In this document: positions 52,444-63,057 of the stretch, in pieces | Layout of the letters: every line of letters begins with the position of its first letter | Numbering within the stretch: the first letter of the stretch is position 1 | Assembly (NCBI RefSeq): GCF_902706225.1 | Contig: NZ_CACSKB010000012.1 | Coordinates: forward strand, 1-64,000 | Direction of reading: 5' to 3' | Source of the DNA: Microbacterium sp. 18062 | Lineage (GTDB): Bacteria > Actinomycetota > Actinomycetes > Actinomycetales > Microbacteriaceae | DNA length: 64,000 bases | Made by a program: the position numbers and the translations under genes | Notes under the pieces: generated by a model | Told to the model about the DNA's origin: nothing | Databases searched by the model: none | Seen by the model: only the letters and a program-made list of their open reading frames with translations

Positions 52444-53637
52444 GTGGCTAAGGCCAAGTTCGAGCGGACCAAGCCGCACGTGAACATCGGAACGATCGGT
52501 CACGTCGACCACGGCAAGACCACGCTCACCGCCGCGATCTCGAAGGTGCTCGCCGACACGTACCCGTCGGCCACCAACGTCCAGCGCGACTTCGCGTCGA
52601 TCGACTCCGCTCCCGAGGAGCGCCAGCGCGGCATCACGATCAACATCTCGCACGTCGAGTACGAGACCCCGAAGCGTCACTACGCCCACGTCGACGCCCC
52701 GGGCCACGCCGACTACATCAAGAACATGATCACCGGTGCCGCCCAGATGGACGGCGCGATCCTCGTGGTCGCCGCCACAGACGGCCCGATGGCCCAGACG
52801 CGTGAGCACGTGCTGCTCGCCAAGCAGGTCGGCGTGCCCTACCTGCTCGTCGCGCTGAACAAGTCGGACGCCGTGGACGACGAGGAGATCCTGGAGCTCG
52901 TCGAGCTCGAGGTCCGCGAGCTGCTCTCCAGCCAGGACTTCGACGGCGACAACGCCCCGGTCGTCCGCGTCTCGGCGCTGAAGGCGCTCGAGGGCGACGA
53001 GAAGTGGGTCCAGTCGATCGTCGACCTGGTCGCCGCGGTCGACGAGTCGATCCCGGAGCCGGTGCGCGACAAGGACAAGCCCTTCCTGATGCCGGTCGAG
53101 GACGTCTTCACGATCACCGGTCGTGGCACGGTCGTCACCGGTCGTGTCGAGCGCGGCATCCTGCCCATCAACTCCGAGGTCGAGATCGTGGGCCTGCGCC
53201 CGACGACCAAGACCACGGTCACGGGTATCGAGATGTTCCACAAGCAGCTCGACGAGGCATGGGCGGGCGAGAACGCCGGTCTGCTGCTGCGCGGCACCAA
53301 GCGCGACGACGTCGAGCGCGGGCAGGTCATCGTCAAGCCGGGTTCGGTCACGCCGCACACCGACTTCGAGGGCACGGCGTACATCCTCTCCAAGGAGGAG
53401 GGCGGCCGTCACAACCCCTTCTACACGAACTACCGCCCGCAGTTCTACTTCCGCACGACCGACGTCACCGGCGTCATCACGCTGCCCGAGGGCACCGAGG
53501 TGGTCCTCCCGGGCGACACCGTCGAGTTGACGGTCGCGCTGATCCAGCCGATCGCCCTCGAAGAGGGTCTCGGCTTCGCGATCCGTGAGGGTGGCCGCAC
53601 CGTCGGCGCCGGCACGGTCACGAAGATCGTCAAGTAG
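52444..53637 (+). CDS. tuf: Elongation factor Tu
   Basis: EF-Tu of 397 aa, delivering aminoacyl-tRNA to the ribosome. GTPase motifs GHVDHGKT (19-26), DAPGHADY and NKSD are intact; the region RHTPFF of the family reads [13 protein letters not shown] here. GTG start with GAGGAGG 5 nt upstream. A terminator follows. Confidence 0.98.
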   Translation: MAKAKFERTKPHVNIGTIGHVDHGKTTLTAAISKVLADTYPSATNVQRDFASIDSAPEERQRGITINISHVEYETPKRHYAHVDAPGHADYIKNMITGAAQMDGAILVVAATDGPMAQTREHVLLAKQVGVPYLLVALNKSDAVDDEEILELVELEVRELLSSQDFDGDNAPVVRVSALKALEGDEKWVQSIVDLVAAVDESIPEPVRDKDKPFLMPVEDVFTITGRGTVVTGRVERGILPINSEVEIVGLRPTTKTTVTGIEMFHKQLDEAWAGENAGLLLRGTKRDDVERGQVIVKPGSVTPHTDFEGTAYILSKEEGGRHNPFYTNYRPQFYFRTTDVTGVITLPEGTEVVLPGDTVELTVALIQPIALEEGLGFAIREGGRTVGAGTVTKIVK

Positions 53638-53658
53638 CCGCGAGAATCCGCAGGATGA

Positions 53659-53689
53659 GCGGCCCCCGGACCCTCGGCCCGGGGGCCGC
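53659..53689 (+). terminator. Terminator after tuf
   Basis: Perfect 11-bp arms GCGGCCCCCGG/CCGGGGGCCGC (53659-53669, 53679-53689) with a 9-nt loop, followed by a pyrimidine-rich TTCCTTCCTGCC. Confidence 0.75.
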
Positions 53690-53746
53690 TTCCTTCCTGC
53701 CGGACGTTTCGCGCAGGTAAAGAAACGTCACGGCCCCCCGCAGAAC

Positions 53747-53776
53747 TTGTGAATCGGCTGAACATGCCGCTAGTCT
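53747..53776 (+). promoter_or_regulatory. Promoter of the LPXTG protein gene
   Basis: TTGTGA (53747-53752), 18-bp spacer, TAGTCT (53771-53776). The leader of about 90 nt contains a small hairpin TGAGGC-TTC-GCCTCA (53839-53853) shortly before the ribosome binding site GGAG. Confidence 0.65.
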
Positions 53777-53872
53777 TCGGGTGGGGGTAGAAACCTATGA
53801 TTCGTCGTAGACCGCTCCCATGGCCTATTCCACGTCAATGAGGCTTCGCCTCAGACCCCCACGGAGATCATT

Positions 53873-54397
53873 ATGAAGAGCCTTCGCACAAAGATCGCTG
53901 CGGTCGTCATCGCGGTCGCAGCCATGGTTGCTGTCCCTGCCGCCGCCAACGCCTACACGCCGGTCGCCCCCGGCGGCACGAGTGTGACCGTCGCCCCCGG
54001 CGGCACCGTCACCGTCCCGTTCACGGGCTTCGCGCCGAACGAGAGTGTCAACTTCACCCTGACCGGTGAGAACGCCGCGGGCGCCACGCTTGCGGCCGTC
54101 AAGACGGTCGTCAACTCGACGTCTCTCACGAAGGCAGCTTCGTCGACGGGCGCCGTCTCGGTCACGGTCACGCTTCCGAGCAACGCGACCGGCACGTACA
54201 CCCTCACTGGTACGGGTGCGTCCTCGAACGCCTCCGCCACGGTCACCATCACGGCGTCGGCCGCCGGCGGCGGCCTGCCGGCCACCGGTGTCGACAGTGC
54301 GTCCCTCATGGGCGTCTGGATCGGCGGCGGCGTGCTCCTGCTCGGCGGTCTCGCCGTGACGGTGTTCGCGGTCCGTCGTCAGCGCCAGGGCGTCTGA
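53873..54397 (+). CDS. LPXTG-anchored cell-surface protein
   Basis: A 174-aa exported protein with a signal peptide (MKSLRTKIAAVVIAVAAMVAV, cleavage probably after ANA, about residue 27), a Thr/Val/Ser/Ala-rich beta-type region rich in TVTVP and VTVTLP strands, the sortase signal LPATG at 135-139, a membrane helix and a basic tail RRQRQ. A sortase would cleave LPATG and fix it to the wall. No binding motif is seen; it may be a small abundant surface protein, as suggested by its strong promoter and terminator and position beside tuf. Confidence 0.85.
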   Translation: MKSLRTKIAAVVIAVAAMVAVPAAANAYTPVAPGGTSVTVAPGGTVTVPFTGFAPNESVNFTLTGENAAGATLAAVKTVVNSTSLTKAASSTGAVSVTVTLPSNATGTYTLTGTGASSNASATVTITASAAGGGLPATGVDSASLMGVWIGGGVLLLGGLAVTVFAVRRQRQGV

Positions 54398-54409
54398 CGC
54401 CTCACGTAG

Positions 54410-54455
54410 ACACGCAGAACCCCCGGGGCCATACGGCCCCGGGGGTTCTGCGTGT
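54410..54455 (+). terminator. Strong terminator after the LPXTG gene
   Basis: Perfect 21-bp arms (54410-54430, 54435-54455) with loop ATAC, centred on CCCCCGGGGCC. It insulates the S10 operon promoter that follows. Confidence 0.85.
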
Positions 54456-54515
54456 GTCCGGACGGTGTTCCGACCGCCCGGCGCCGCGGACGAGCCCGGC
54501 ATCCTCCAGGATGCC

Positions 54516-54573
54516 GCGACACGCCGATCGCGACACGCCCGAGTTTGCGACACGCCCGGGCGACACGTAGACT
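54516..54573 (+). promoter_or_regulatory. S10 operon promoter with GCGACACGCC repeats
   Basis: TTGCGA (54545-54550), 17-bp spacer, TAGACT (54568-54573): a near-ideal promoter. GCGACACGCC occurs at 54516, 54530 and 54547, with a partial fourth copy at 54560, so the last copies overlap the -35 and spacer. Confidence 0.75.
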
Positions 54574-54923
54574 GTTCAGGTTCCACATTCCGGCGGCTCA
54601 CGCCCCGGATCACTGCCAGGGCAGTGCATAGGCGGCGCGAGAGCGCGACGGCCTAGGCCGCGGGCAGCAGAACTCGTACTGAGCGAAGGCGTAAGCCCGA
54701 GACGAAGTGCATCACATCCCACACCACGCGACCCGGAGACGGGCGCTTCGCGCGTGCGAGGTGCGGGACCGGGGCCACCGGCTCCGGTCTGACATGAGAA
54801 CAGTGGTGCCGACTCCCCGTGAGAGCGGGGGGAGTGCCCTGGCGCGAAAGCGTCACCGTGCGTCCGATGCCCTGCCGCCGAACAGGCGCAGAGGTATGAC
54901 GCGAGAAAGAGAGTGAGCAGACA
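54574..54923 (+). promoter_or_regulatory. Long structured leader of the S10 operon
   Basis: About 345 nt between the expected start (near 54580) and rpsJ. Several short palindromes are visible: CACTGCC-A-GGGCAGTG, GGCCTAGGCC, and CTCCCCGT..AGCGGGGGGAG near 54813-54835. No plausible gene was seen. In other bacteria such leaders mediate autoregulation by L4; here this is inference. Confidence 0.5.
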
Positions 54924-55232
54924 ATGGCGGGACAGAAGATCCGCATTCGCCTGAAGTCGTACGATCACGCGGGGCTCGACAGCTCGGCGCGCAAGATCGT
55001 CGACACCGTGACCCGTGCCGGCGCGACGGTCGTGGGCCCCGTGCCCCTGCCGACCGAGAAGAACGTCGTCGTCGTCATCCGGTCGCCGCACAAGTACAAG
55101 GACAGCCGCGAGCACTTCGAGATGCGCACCCACAAGCGCCTCATCGACATCATCGACCCGACGCCCAAGGCCGTCGACTCGCTGATGCGTCTCGACCTCC
55201 CGGCCGATGTCAACATCGAGATCAAGCTCTGA
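54924..55232 (+). CDS. rpsJ: 30S ribosomal protein S10
   Basis: S10 of 102 aa ([32 protein letters not shown]). It also acts in antitermination as NusE. First gene of the S10-spc cluster. It starts after AGAGAGTGAGCAGACA, with a weak Shine-Dalgarno. Confidence 0.97.
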   Translation: MAGQKIRIRLKSYDHAGLDSSARKIVDTVTRAGATVVGPVPLPTEKNVVVVIRSPHKYKDSREHFEMRTHKRLIDIIDPTPKAVDSLMRLDLPADVNIEIKL

Positions 55233-55240
55233 GGCTCGAC

Positions 55241-55900
55241 ATGGCTGACATCAACTCCAAGATCTCCCAGGGCCTTCTCGGCACCAAGCTCGGCATGACG
55301 CAGGTCTGGAACGAGCAGGGCAAGCTCGTCCCGGTCACGGTCATCCAGATCACCCCGAACGTCGTCACGCAGGTGCGCACGCCCGAGAAGGACGGCTACA
55401 ACGCCGTCCAGATCGCCGCCGGCCAGATCGACCCGCGCAAGGTCACGAAGCCCCTCGAGGGCCACTTCGACGCAGCGGGCGTCACCCCGCGTCGCCACGT
55501 CACCGAGATCCGCACCGCGAACGCCGCTGACTACTCACTCGGTCAGGAGCTCACGGTCGACGGCGTCTTCGATGCCGGACAGCGGGTCGACGTGGTCGGC
55601 ACCAGCAAGGGCAAGGGCACCGCCGGCGTCATGAAGCGCCACAACTTCAAGGGTGTGTCCGCCTCGCACGGTTCGCACCGCAACCACCGCAAGCCCGGCT
55701 CGATCGGCGCATCGTCGACCCCGAGCCGCGTCTTCAAGGGCATGCGCATGGCCGGCCGTATGGGTGGCGAGCGCGTGACCGTCCTCAACCTGACGGTGCA
55801 CGCCGTCGACGCCGAGAAGGGTCTGCTGCTCGTCAAGGGCGCCGTCCCCGGCGCGCGTGGCCGCATCGTCTACGTCCGCAACGCAGTGAAGGGGGCCTGA
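55241..55900 (+). CDS. rplC: 50S ribosomal protein L3
   Basis: L3 of 219 aa, near the peptidyl-transferase centre. [49 protein letters not shown] and a usual C-terminus are present. Starts 8 bp after rpsJ. Confidence 0.97.
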   Translation: MADINSKISQGLLGTKLGMTQVWNEQGKLVPVTVIQITPNVVTQVRTPEKDGYNAVQIAAGQIDPRKVTKPLEGHFDAAGVTPRRHVTEIRTANAADYSLGQELTVDGVFDAGQRVDVVGTSKGKGTAGVMKRHNFKGVSASHGSHRNHRKPGSIGASSTPSRVFKGMRMAGRMGGERVTVLNLTVHAVDAEKGLLLVKGAVPGARGRIVYVRNAVKGA

Positions 55901-55904
55901 GCAC

Positions 55905-56564
55905 ATGGCTGACTCGACTCTCGCGCTCGACGTCCAGGCCGCCGGCGGAAAGACGACCGGTTCGGTCGAGCTGCCCGCCGAGCTGTTCGACGTCAAGACG
56001 AACATCCCGCTCATCCACCAGGTCGTCGTGGCGCAGCTCGCCGCGGCACGCCAGGGCACGCACTCGACCAAGCGTCGTGGCGAGGTCTCCGGCGCCGGCC
56101 GCAAGCCGTTCAAGCAGAAGGGCACCGGTAACGCCCGTCAGGGCTCGATCCGCGCCCCGCACATGACCGGCGGTGGCATCGTCCACGGTCCGAAGCCGCG
56201 CAACTACTCGCAGCGCACCCCCAAGAAGATGGTCGCAGCGGCCCTTCTCGGCGCGCTGAGCGACCGCGCCCGCGGCGAGCGTCTGCACATCGTGGAGACC
56301 TTCGGCATCGAGGGCGTGCCCTCGACCAAGACCGCCGCGACCGTGCTCGCCACCCTCGCGCCGACGAAGAACGTCCTCGTCGTCATCGAGCGTGGCGACG
56401 AGATCAGCGTGAAGAGCGTGCGCAACCTCGCGTACGTCCACGTGCTGACCTTCGACCAGCTGAACGCCTACGACGTGCTCGTCTCCGACGACATCGTCTT
56501 CACCAAGGCCGCCTTCGACGCCTTCGTCGCGTCGAAGACCGCCACCGAGGAGGTCTCGGCATGA
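55905..56564 (+). CDS. rplD: 50S ribosomal protein L4
   Basis: L4 of 219 aa. The exit-tunnel loop [31 protein letters not shown] is intact. In many bacteria L4 represses this operon. Overlaps rplW by 4 bp. Confidence 0.97.
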   Translation: MADSTLALDVQAAGGKTTGSVELPAELFDVKTNIPLIHQVVVAQLAAARQGTHSTKRRGEVSGAGRKPFKQKGTGNARQGSIRAPHMTGGGIVHGPKPRNYSQRTPKKMVAAALLGALSDRARGERLHIVETFGIEGVPSTKTAATVLATLAPTKNVLVVIERGDEISVKSVRNLAYVHVLTFDQLNAYDVLVSDDIVFTKAAFDAFVASKTATEEVSA

Positions 56565-56860
56565 CCGCCGTGAACAAGGACCCGCGCGACATCATCCTGA
56601 AGCCGGTCGTCTCGGAGAAGAGCTACGGTCTCATCGACGAGGGTAAGTACACGTTCTACGTGGATACCCGCGCGACGAAGACCGAGATCAAGCTCGCCAT
56701 CGAGAAGATCTTCGGCGTCAAGGTCGCTTCGGTCAACACGATCAACCGCGTCGGCAAGGTCCGCCGCACCCGCTTCGGCGCAGGCAAGCGCAAGGACACC
56801 AAGCGCGCGATCGTCACGCTGAAGTCGGGCACCATCGACATCTTCACGGCAGTCGGCTGA
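56561..56860 (+). CDS. rplW: 50S ribosomal protein L23
   Basis: L23 of 99 aa at the tunnel exit, a docking site for trigger factor and [26 protein letters not shown] and [14 protein letters not shown] are typical. The ATG overlaps the rplD stop (ATGA). Confidence 0.96.
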   Translation: MTAVNKDPRDIILKPVVSEKSYGLIDEGKYTFYVDTRATKTEIKLAIEKIFGVKVASVNTINRVGKVRRTRFGAGKRKDTKRAIVTLKSGTIDIFTAVG

Positions 56861-56884
56861 CGGTCGGGATAGAGGACACAGATT

Positions 56885-57724
<840 letters not shown>

Positions 57725-57734
57725 GGAACAGAAG

Positions 57735-58016
57735 ATGCCACGCAGTCTTAAGAAGGGCCCCTTCGTCGACGAGCACCTGCTTCGCAAGGTCGTGTCGCAG
57801 AACGAGGCGGGTACCAAGAACGTCATCAAGACCTGGTCGCGGAGATCGATGATCGTCCCGGCCATGCTCGGCCACACGATCGCCGTGCACGACGGACGCA
57901 AGCACATCCCCGTGTTCGTGACCGAGACCATGGTCGGCCACAAGCTGGGCGAGTTCTCGCCCACCCGCACCTTCCGCGGCCACGTGAAGGACGACAAGAA
58001 GGGCCGCCGCCGCTGA
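57735..58016 (+). CDS. rpsS: 30S ribosomal protein S19
   Basis: S19 of 93 aa ([35 protein letters not shown]). The ATG at 57735 follows rplB by 10 bp; the longer upstream frame overlaps rplB and is not real. Confidence 0.97.
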   Translation: MPRSLKKGPFVDEHLLRKVVSQNEAGTKNVIKTWSRRSMIVPAMLGHTIAVHDGRKHIPVFVTETMVGHKLGEFSPTRTFRGHVKDDKKGRRR

Positions 58017-58041
58017 CGCGGAGGCGCATAGAGGAGAAGAA

Positions 58042-58437
58042 ATGGTGGAGTCCATCGCACGCGTGCGACACATCCGCGTGACCCCTCAGAAGGCTCGTCG
58101 TGTCGTCGCGCTCATCAAGGGGAAGCAGGCCGAAGAGGCCCTCGCCATCCTGAAGTTCGCGCCGCAGAGCGCCAGCGAGCCGATCTACAAGCTCGTGGCC
58201 TCGGCGGTCGCCAACGCTCGGGTGAAGGCGGACAAGGAGAACGAGTTCCTCGACGAGCAGGACCTGTTCATCAAGAACGCGTTCGTCGACGAGGGCACGA
58301 CGCTCAAGCGGTTCCGGCCGCGGGCCCAGGGTCGCGCCTTCCAGATCAAGAAGCGCACCAGCCACATCACGGTCGTCCTGTCGACCCCCGACGTGGCAGA
58401 GTCCGCTCCGGCAAGTTCCAAGAAGGCGAGCAAGTAA
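58042..58437 (+). CDS. rplV: 50S ribosomal protein L22
   Basis: L22 of 131 aa lining the exit tunnel ([46 protein letters not shown]) with a short Ala/Ser/Lys tail. Its TAA shares a base with the rpsC start. Confidence 0.97.
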   Translation: MVESIARVRHIRVTPQKARRVVALIKGKQAEEALAILKFAPQSASEPIYKLVASAVANARVKADKENEFLDEQDLFIKNAFVDEGTTLKRFRPRAQGRAFQIKKRTSHITVVLSTPDVAESAPASSKKASK

Positions 58438-59198
58438 TGGGACAGAAAGTCAACCCGTACGGCTTCCGCCTCGGCATCACCACCGACCACGTGTCGCGGT
58501 GGTTCTCCGACTCGACGAAGCCGGGCCAGCGCTACGCCGACTATGTGGCCGAGGACATCAAGATCCGTAAGCTCCTGCTGACGAGCCTCGACCGCGCGGG
58601 CGTCAGCAACATCGAGATCGAGCGCACGCGCGACCGCGTCCGCGTCGACATCCACACCGCGCGTCCGGGCATCGTCATCGGTCGCCGCGGCGCTGAGGCG
58701 GAGCGCATCCGCGGCGACCTCGAGAAGCTGACCGGAAAGCAGATCCAGCTCAACATCCTCGAGGTGAAGAACCCCGAGGCCGACGCCCAGCTGGTCGCGC
58801 AGGGCATCGCCGAGCAGCTCTCCGCGCGTGTGGCCTTCCGCCGCGCGATGCGCAAGGGTCTGCAGGGCGCGCAGCGCGCCGGGGCCAAGGGCATCCGGAT
58901 CCAGGTCTCGGGTCGCCTCGGCGGCGCCGAGATGAGCCGGTCGGAGTTCTACCGTGAGGGTCGTGTGCCGCTGCACACGCTGCGCGCGAACATCGACTAC
59001 GGCTTCTACGAGGCCAAGACCACCTTCGGCCGCATCGGCGTGAAGGTCTGGATCTACAAGGGCGATCTGACCAACAAGGAGCTCGCCCGCGAGCAGGCCA
59101 ACGCCCCGAAGTCCCCGCGCGGTCGTGACGACCGCGGCGGTGACCGTCGTCGCGGCCCCCGCAACGAGGCCCCTGTCGCAGAAGGAGCGTCTGCCTGA
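58437..59198 (+). CDS. rpsC: 30S ribosomal protein S3
   Basis: S3 of 253 aa with KH domain ([20 protein letters not shown]) and C-terminal S3 domain ([20 protein letters not shown]). The last 40 residues are a basic Arg/Gly/Asp-rich tail, usual in actinobacteria. Coupled to rplV (TAATG) and rplP (TGATG). Confidence 0.97.
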   Translation: MGQKVNPYGFRLGITTDHVSRWFSDSTKPGQRYADYVAEDIKIRKLLLTSLDRAGVSNIEIERTRDRVRVDIHTARPGIVIGRRGAEAERIRGDLEKLTGKQIQLNILEVKNPEADAQLVAQGIAEQLSARVAFRRAMRKGLQGAQRAGAKGIRIQVSGRLGGAEMSRSEFYREGRVPLHTLRANIDYGFYEAKTTFGRIGVKVWIYKGDLTNKELAREQANAPKSPRGRDDRGGDRRRGPRNEAPVAEGASA

Positions 59199-59617
59199 TG
59201 CTTATCCCCCGTAAGGTCAAGTACCGCAAGCAGCACCACCCCGGGCGATCCGGTCAGGCGACCGGTGGCACGAAGGTGTCGTTCGGCGAGTACGGCATCC
59301 AGGCCTTGACCCCCGCCTACGTGACGAACCGTCAGATCGAGTCCGCTCGTATCGCCCTGACCCGTCACATCAAGCGCGGTGGCAAGGTGTGGATCAACAT
59401 CTACCCGGACCGTCCGCTCACCAAGAAGCCGGCTGAGACCCGCATGGGCTCCGGCAAGGGCTCGCCCGAATGGTGGGTTGCGAACGTCAAGCCGGGTCGT
59501 GTGCTGTTCGAGGTGTCCGGCGTCGATGAGTCGCTGGCCCGCGAGGCTCTGACCCGTGCCATCCACAAGCTGCCGCTCAAGGCACGCATCATCAAGCGCG
59601 AGGAGGGCGACGCATAA
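59198..59617 (+). CDS. rplP: 50S ribosomal protein L16
   Basis: L16 of 139 aa ([37 protein letters not shown]). Joined to rpsC and rpmC by one-base overlaps. Confidence 0.97.
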   Translation: MLIPRKVKYRKQHHPGRSGQATGGTKVSFGEYGIQALTPAYVTNRQIESARIALTRHIKRGGKVWINIYPDRPLTKKPAETRMGSGKGSPEWWVANVKPGRVLFEVSGVDESLAREALTRAIHKLPLKARIIKREEGDA

Positions 59618-59934
59618 TGGCGATCGGCACCAAGCAGCTCGCCCCGAGCGAGCTCGACACGTTCGAAGACCAGCGCCTCGTCGAGGAGCTGCGCAAGGCC
59701 AAGGAAGAGCTGTTCAACCTGCGCTTCCAGTCGGCCACCGGCCAGCTCGAGAGCCACGGCCGCATCCGCGCCGTGAAGCGCGACATCGCACGGCTGTACA
59801 CGGTGATCCGCGAGCGCGAGCTCGGGATCCGTGCCACGCCCGTCGCGGCGGCGCCGGCTCCCTCGAAGGCGAAGAAGACGAAGGCGAAGAAGACCGAGGA
59901 CGCCTCGGCCGACGCCGAAGGAGAGGCTGAGTGA
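59617..59934 (+). CDS. rpmC: 50S ribosomal protein L29, extended
   Basis: L29 of 105 aa. The core ([51 protein letters not shown]) is normal. A C-terminal extension of about 30 Ala/Lys/Glu-rich residues ([22 protein letters not shown]) makes it longer than the common 65-80 aa. Confidence 0.95.
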   Translation: MAIGTKQLAPSELDTFEDQRLVEELRKAKEELFNLRFQSATGQLESHGRIRAVKRDIARLYTVIRERELGIRATPVAAAPAPSKAKKTKAKKTEDASADAEGEAE

Positions 59935-60266
59935 TGGCCACCACGAAGAAGGCTGCCGCCGAAGAGCAGACCACCGGGCACGAGAGCTCCGCGCACGACG
60001 TCCGCGACGTCAACGCCCGTGGCTACCGCAAGGCGCGCCGCGGCTACGTCGTCAGCGACAAGATGGACAAGACCATCGTCGTCGAGGTCGAGGACCGCGT
60101 GAAGCACCCGCTGTACGGCAAGGTCATTCGCCGCACCTCCAAGGTGAAGGCGCACGACGAGACCAACTCGGCCGGCATCGGCGACCTCGTCGTCATCAAC
60201 GAGACCCGTCCGCTGAGCGCCACCAAGCGCTGGCGCCTGGTCGAGATCGTCGAGAAGGCCAAGTAA
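59934..60266 (+). CDS. rpsQ: 30S ribosomal protein S17
   Basis: S17 of 110 aa with an N-terminal extension of about 30 residues before [39 protein letters not shown]. The ATG at 59934 (TGATG with rpmC) is preferred to the GTG one codon earlier. Followed by a repeat-bearing gap. Confidence 0.95.
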   Translation: MATTKKAAAEEQTTGHESSAHDVRDVNARGYRKARRGYVVSDKMDKTIVVEVEDRVKHPLYGKVIRRTSKVKAHDETNSAGIGDLVVINETRPLSATKRWRLVEIVEKAK

Positions 60267-60287
60267 GGCCCCCCAATCCGGTCCCTG

Positions 60288-60322
60288 CCCTTCGTCCCGC
60301 TTCGCTCGCTCAGGAATCGCGA
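60288..60322 (+). repeat. Dispersed CTTCGTC-family repeat inside the ribosomal cluster
   Basis: Carries CCCTTCGTC and CTCGCTCAGG of the 40-bp repeat at 9091. With GACGAAGG at 60323-60330 it forms an 8-bp-arm palindrome. It fills most of the 83-bp gap between rpsQ and rplN. Confidence 0.6.
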
Positions 60323-60349
60323 GACGAAGGCAAACCCAAGGAGTAAGAA

Positions 60350-60718
60350 GTGATTCAGAACGAATCCCGCCTGAAGGTCGCCGACAACACCGGCGCCAAG
60401 GAGCTGCTCACGATCCGTGTGCTCGGCGGCTCCAACCGGCGTTACGCGGGCGTGGGCGACGTCATCGTCGCCACCGTCAAGGACGCGATCCCGGGCGGAA
60501 ACGTCAAGAAGGGCGACGTGGTCAAGGCCGTCGTCGTCCGCACTGTCAAGCAGACCCGTCGTCCCGACGGTTCCTACATCAAGTTCGACGAGAACGCCGC
60601 CGTCATCCTGAAGAGCGACGGGGAGCCTCGCGGCACCCGTATCTTCGGGCCGGTCGGCCGTGAGCTTCGTGACAAGAAGTTCATGAAGATCGTCTCGCTG
60701 GCCCCGGAGGTCATCTGA
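60350..60718 (+). CDS. rplN: 50S ribosomal protein L14
   Basis: L14 of 122 aa ([51 protein letters not shown]). GTG start with AAGGAG upstream. By classical naming the spc part begins here. Confidence 0.97.
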   Translation: MIQNESRLKVADNTGAKELLTIRVLGGSNRRYAGVGDVIVATVKDAIPGGNVKKGDVVKAVVVRTVKQTRRPDGSYIKFDENAAVILKSDGEPRGTRIFGPVGRELRDKKFMKIVSLAPEVI

Positions 60719-60720
60719 TC

Positions 60721-61080
60721 ATGGCGAAGATCAAGAAGGGTGACCTGGTTCAGGTCATCACGGGCGCAAAGCCCGAGCGCGGCGGCGACCGCGGCAAGCA
60801 GGGCAAGGTCCTCGAGGTCCTGGCCGAGCAGAACCGCGTCATCGTCGAGGGCGTGAACTACGTCACCAAGCACACCCGCGTGGGCCAGACCCAGCGCGGC
60901 ACCAAGACGGGCGGCATCGAGACCTTCGAGGCTCCCATCCACATCTCCAACGTCGCCGTCGTAGACCCCTCGACCAAGAAGCCGACCCGCGTCGGCCATC
61001 GGGTCGAGGAGCAGACGAAGGACGGCGTGAAGCGCACCGTCCGCGTGCGCTTCGCGAAGAAGTCAGGTAAGGACCTCTGA
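60721..61080 (+). CDS. rplX: 50S ribosomal protein L24
   Basis: L24 of 119 aa with the KOW motif at the start ([30 protein letters not shown]). Starts 2 bp after rplN and overlaps rplE by one base. Confidence 0.97.
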   Translation: MAKIKKGDLVQVITGAKPERGGDRGKQGKVLEVLAEQNRVIVEGVNYVTKHTRVGQTQRGTKTGGIETFEAPIHISNVAVVDPSTKKPTRVGHRVEEQTKDGVKRTVRVRFAKKSGKDL

Positions 61081-61667
61081 TGAGCACCGACACTGCCGCG
61101 GTGGCTGGCAAGATCCAGCCCCGCCTGAAGCAGAAGTACCGTAGTGAGATCCAGCAGAAGCTGCAGGAGGAGTTCGGCTACAAGAACGTCAACCAGATCC
61201 CCGGTCTCGTGAAGGTCGTGGTGAACACCGGCGTCGGCGAGGCGGCTCGTGACAGCAAGGTGATCGATGGTGCGGTCGACGACCTCACCAAGATCACCGG
61301 CCAGAAGCCGGTCGTCACCAAGGCCCGCAAGTCCATCGCGCAGTTCAAGCTGCGCGAGGGCCAGGCCATCGGCGCACACGTCACCCTCCGGGGCGACCGG
61401 GCCTGGGAGTTCCTGGACCGGCTCGTGAACCTCGCGCTGCCCCGCATCCGCGACTTCCGCGGTCTCTCGCCCCAGCAGTTCGACGGCCACGGCAACTACA
61501 CGTTCGGGCTGCAGGAGCAGGCGGTCTTCCACGAGATCGATCAGGACAAGATCGACCGCGTGCGCGGTTTCGACATCACCGTCGTGACCGACGCGACGAC
61601 GGATGCAGAGGGCCGTGCGCTGCTGCGTCACCTCGGCTTCCCGTTCCGTCAGGACGACAAGGCGTAA
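61080..61667 (+). CDS. rplE: 50S ribosomal protein L5
   Basis: L5 of 195 aa contacting 5S rRNA ([53 protein letters not shown]). In many bacteria rpsN follows; here an 86-bp gap leads directly to rpsH. Confidence 0.97.
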   Translation: MSTDTAAVAGKIQPRLKQKYRSEIQQKLQEEFGYKNVNQIPGLVKVVVNTGVGEAARDSKVIDGAVDDLTKITGQKPVVTKARKSIAQFKLREGQAIGAHVTLRGDRAWEFLDRLVNLALPRIRDFRGLSPQQFDGHGNYTFGLQEQAVFHEIDQDKIDRVRGFDITVVTDATTDAEGRALLRHLGFPFRQDDKA

Positions 61668-61753
61668 CACCCATCCCGGCAACCGCCGGATCCCACCACA
61701 GGTCGGCCGTCGTGTAACGGCGGTCGAAACCTGGTGAACGAAGGACGATCCAC

Positions 61754-62152
61754 ATGACCATGACAGACCCGGTCGCAGACCTGCTGACCCGTCTGCGCAA
61801 CGCGAACTCGGCGCACCACGACTCCGTGTCGCTGCCGAGCTCGAAGCTCAAGACCCACATCGCCGACATCCTCAAGCAGGAGGGCTACATCTCCGGCTGG
61901 GAGATCGCCGATGCCCGCGTCGGTCAGACCCTGACCCTGACGCTGAAGTACGGCCCCAACCGCGAGCGGTCCATCGCCGGCATCAAGCGCGTGTCGAAGC
62001 CGGGCCTGCGCGTGTACGCGAAGTCGACCGAGATCCCCAAGGTCCTCGGCGGTCTCGGCGTCGCGATCCTGTCCACCTCCTCCGGTCTTCTGACCGACCG
62101 GCAGGCCGAGTCGAAGGGCGTGGGTGGGGAAGTCCTCGCCTACGTGTGGTGA
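61754..62152 (+). CDS. rpsH: 30S ribosomal protein S8
   Basis: S8 of 132 aa ([49 protein letters not shown]). In E. coli S8 represses the spc operon. ATG with AAGGACG upstream; a second ATG two codons later is possible. Confidence 0.97.
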   Translation: MTMTDPVADLLTRLRNANSAHHDSVSLPSSKLKTHIADILKQEGYISGWEIADARVGQTLTLTLKYGPNRERSIAGIKRVSKPGLRVYAKSTEIPKVLGGLGVAILSTSSGLLTDRQAESKGVGGEVLAYVW

Positions 62153-62158
62153 CGAACA

Positions 62159-62695
62159 ATGTCGCGTATCGGACGTCTTCCCATCGACATCCCCGCCGGA
62201 GTCACCGTCTCGGTGGCCGGTAAGGACGTCGCCGTCAAGGGCCCCAAGGGCGAGCTCTCGCTCACCGTGGCCTCTCCCATCGAGGTGAAGGTGGAGGAGA
62301 ACCAGGTTCTCGTCACCCGCCCCGACGACGAGCGCGAGTCGCGGTCGCTCCACGGCCTGACCCGCACGCTCATCAACAACAACATCATCGGTGTCACCGA
62401 GGGCTACTCCAAGGGCCTCGAGGTCGTCGGTACCGGTTACCGCGTGGCGCAGAAGGGCTCGTCCGTCGAGTTCGCGCTGGGCTTCTCGCACCCCGTGCTC
62501 ATCGAGCCGCCGGCAGGCATCACCCTGACGGTCGAGGGCAACAACAAGGTCACCGTCAGCGGCATCGACAAGCAGGCCGTCGGCGAGGCGGCTGCCAACA
62601 TCCGCAAGATCCGCAAGCCCGAGCCCTACAAGGGCAAGGGTGTGCGCTACGCCGGCGAGATCGTGCGGCGCAAGGCCGGAAAGGCTGGTAAGTAA
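62159..62695 (+). CDS. rplF: 50S ribosomal protein L6
   Basis: L6 of 178 aa ([51 protein letters not shown]). Six bp after rpsH. Confidence 0.97.
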   Translation: MSRIGRLPIDIPAGVTVSVAGKDVAVKGPKGELSLTVASPIEVKVEENQVLVTRPDDERESRSLHGLTRTLINNNIIGVTEGYSKGLEVVGTGYRVAQKGSSVEFALGFSHPVLIEPPAGITLTVEGNNKVTVSGIDKQAVGEAAANIRKIRKPEPYKGKGVRYAGEIVRRKAGKAGK

Positions 62696-62697
62696 CC

Positions 62698-63057
62698 ATG
62701 GCCGTGACTTCGAAGTCAGACGCGCGCGCGCGTCGTCACGCCCGTCTTCGCAAGAAGATCGCGGGCTCCGCCGACCGTCCCCGTCTCGTCGTGACCCGCT
62801 CGGCCCGCCACGTCTTCGTGCAGGTCGTCGACGACAGCCAGGGCCACACCGTGGCCTCGGCCTCGACGCTCGAGACCGACCTGCGCGGGTTCGACGGCGA
62901 CAAGACCGCCAAGGCGCGCAAGGTCGGCGAGCTCGTCGCCGAGCGCGCGAAGGCCGCCGGCGTGTCGGACGTCGTGTTCGACCGCGGTGGCAACCGCTAC
63001 GCCGGTCGCGTCGCCGCGATCGCCGAGGGCGCCCGCGAAGGAGGGCTGAACCTGTGA
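62698..63057 (+). CDS. rplR: 50S ribosomal protein L18
   Basis: L18 of 119 aa binding 5S rRNA ([44 protein letters not shown]). Two bp after rplF. Confidence 0.97.
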   Translation: MAVTSKSDARARRHARLRKKIAGSADRPRLVVTRSARHVFVQVVDDSQGHTVASASTLETDLRGFDGDKTAKARKVGELVAERAKAAGVSDVVFDRGGNRYAGRVAAIAEGAREGGLNL

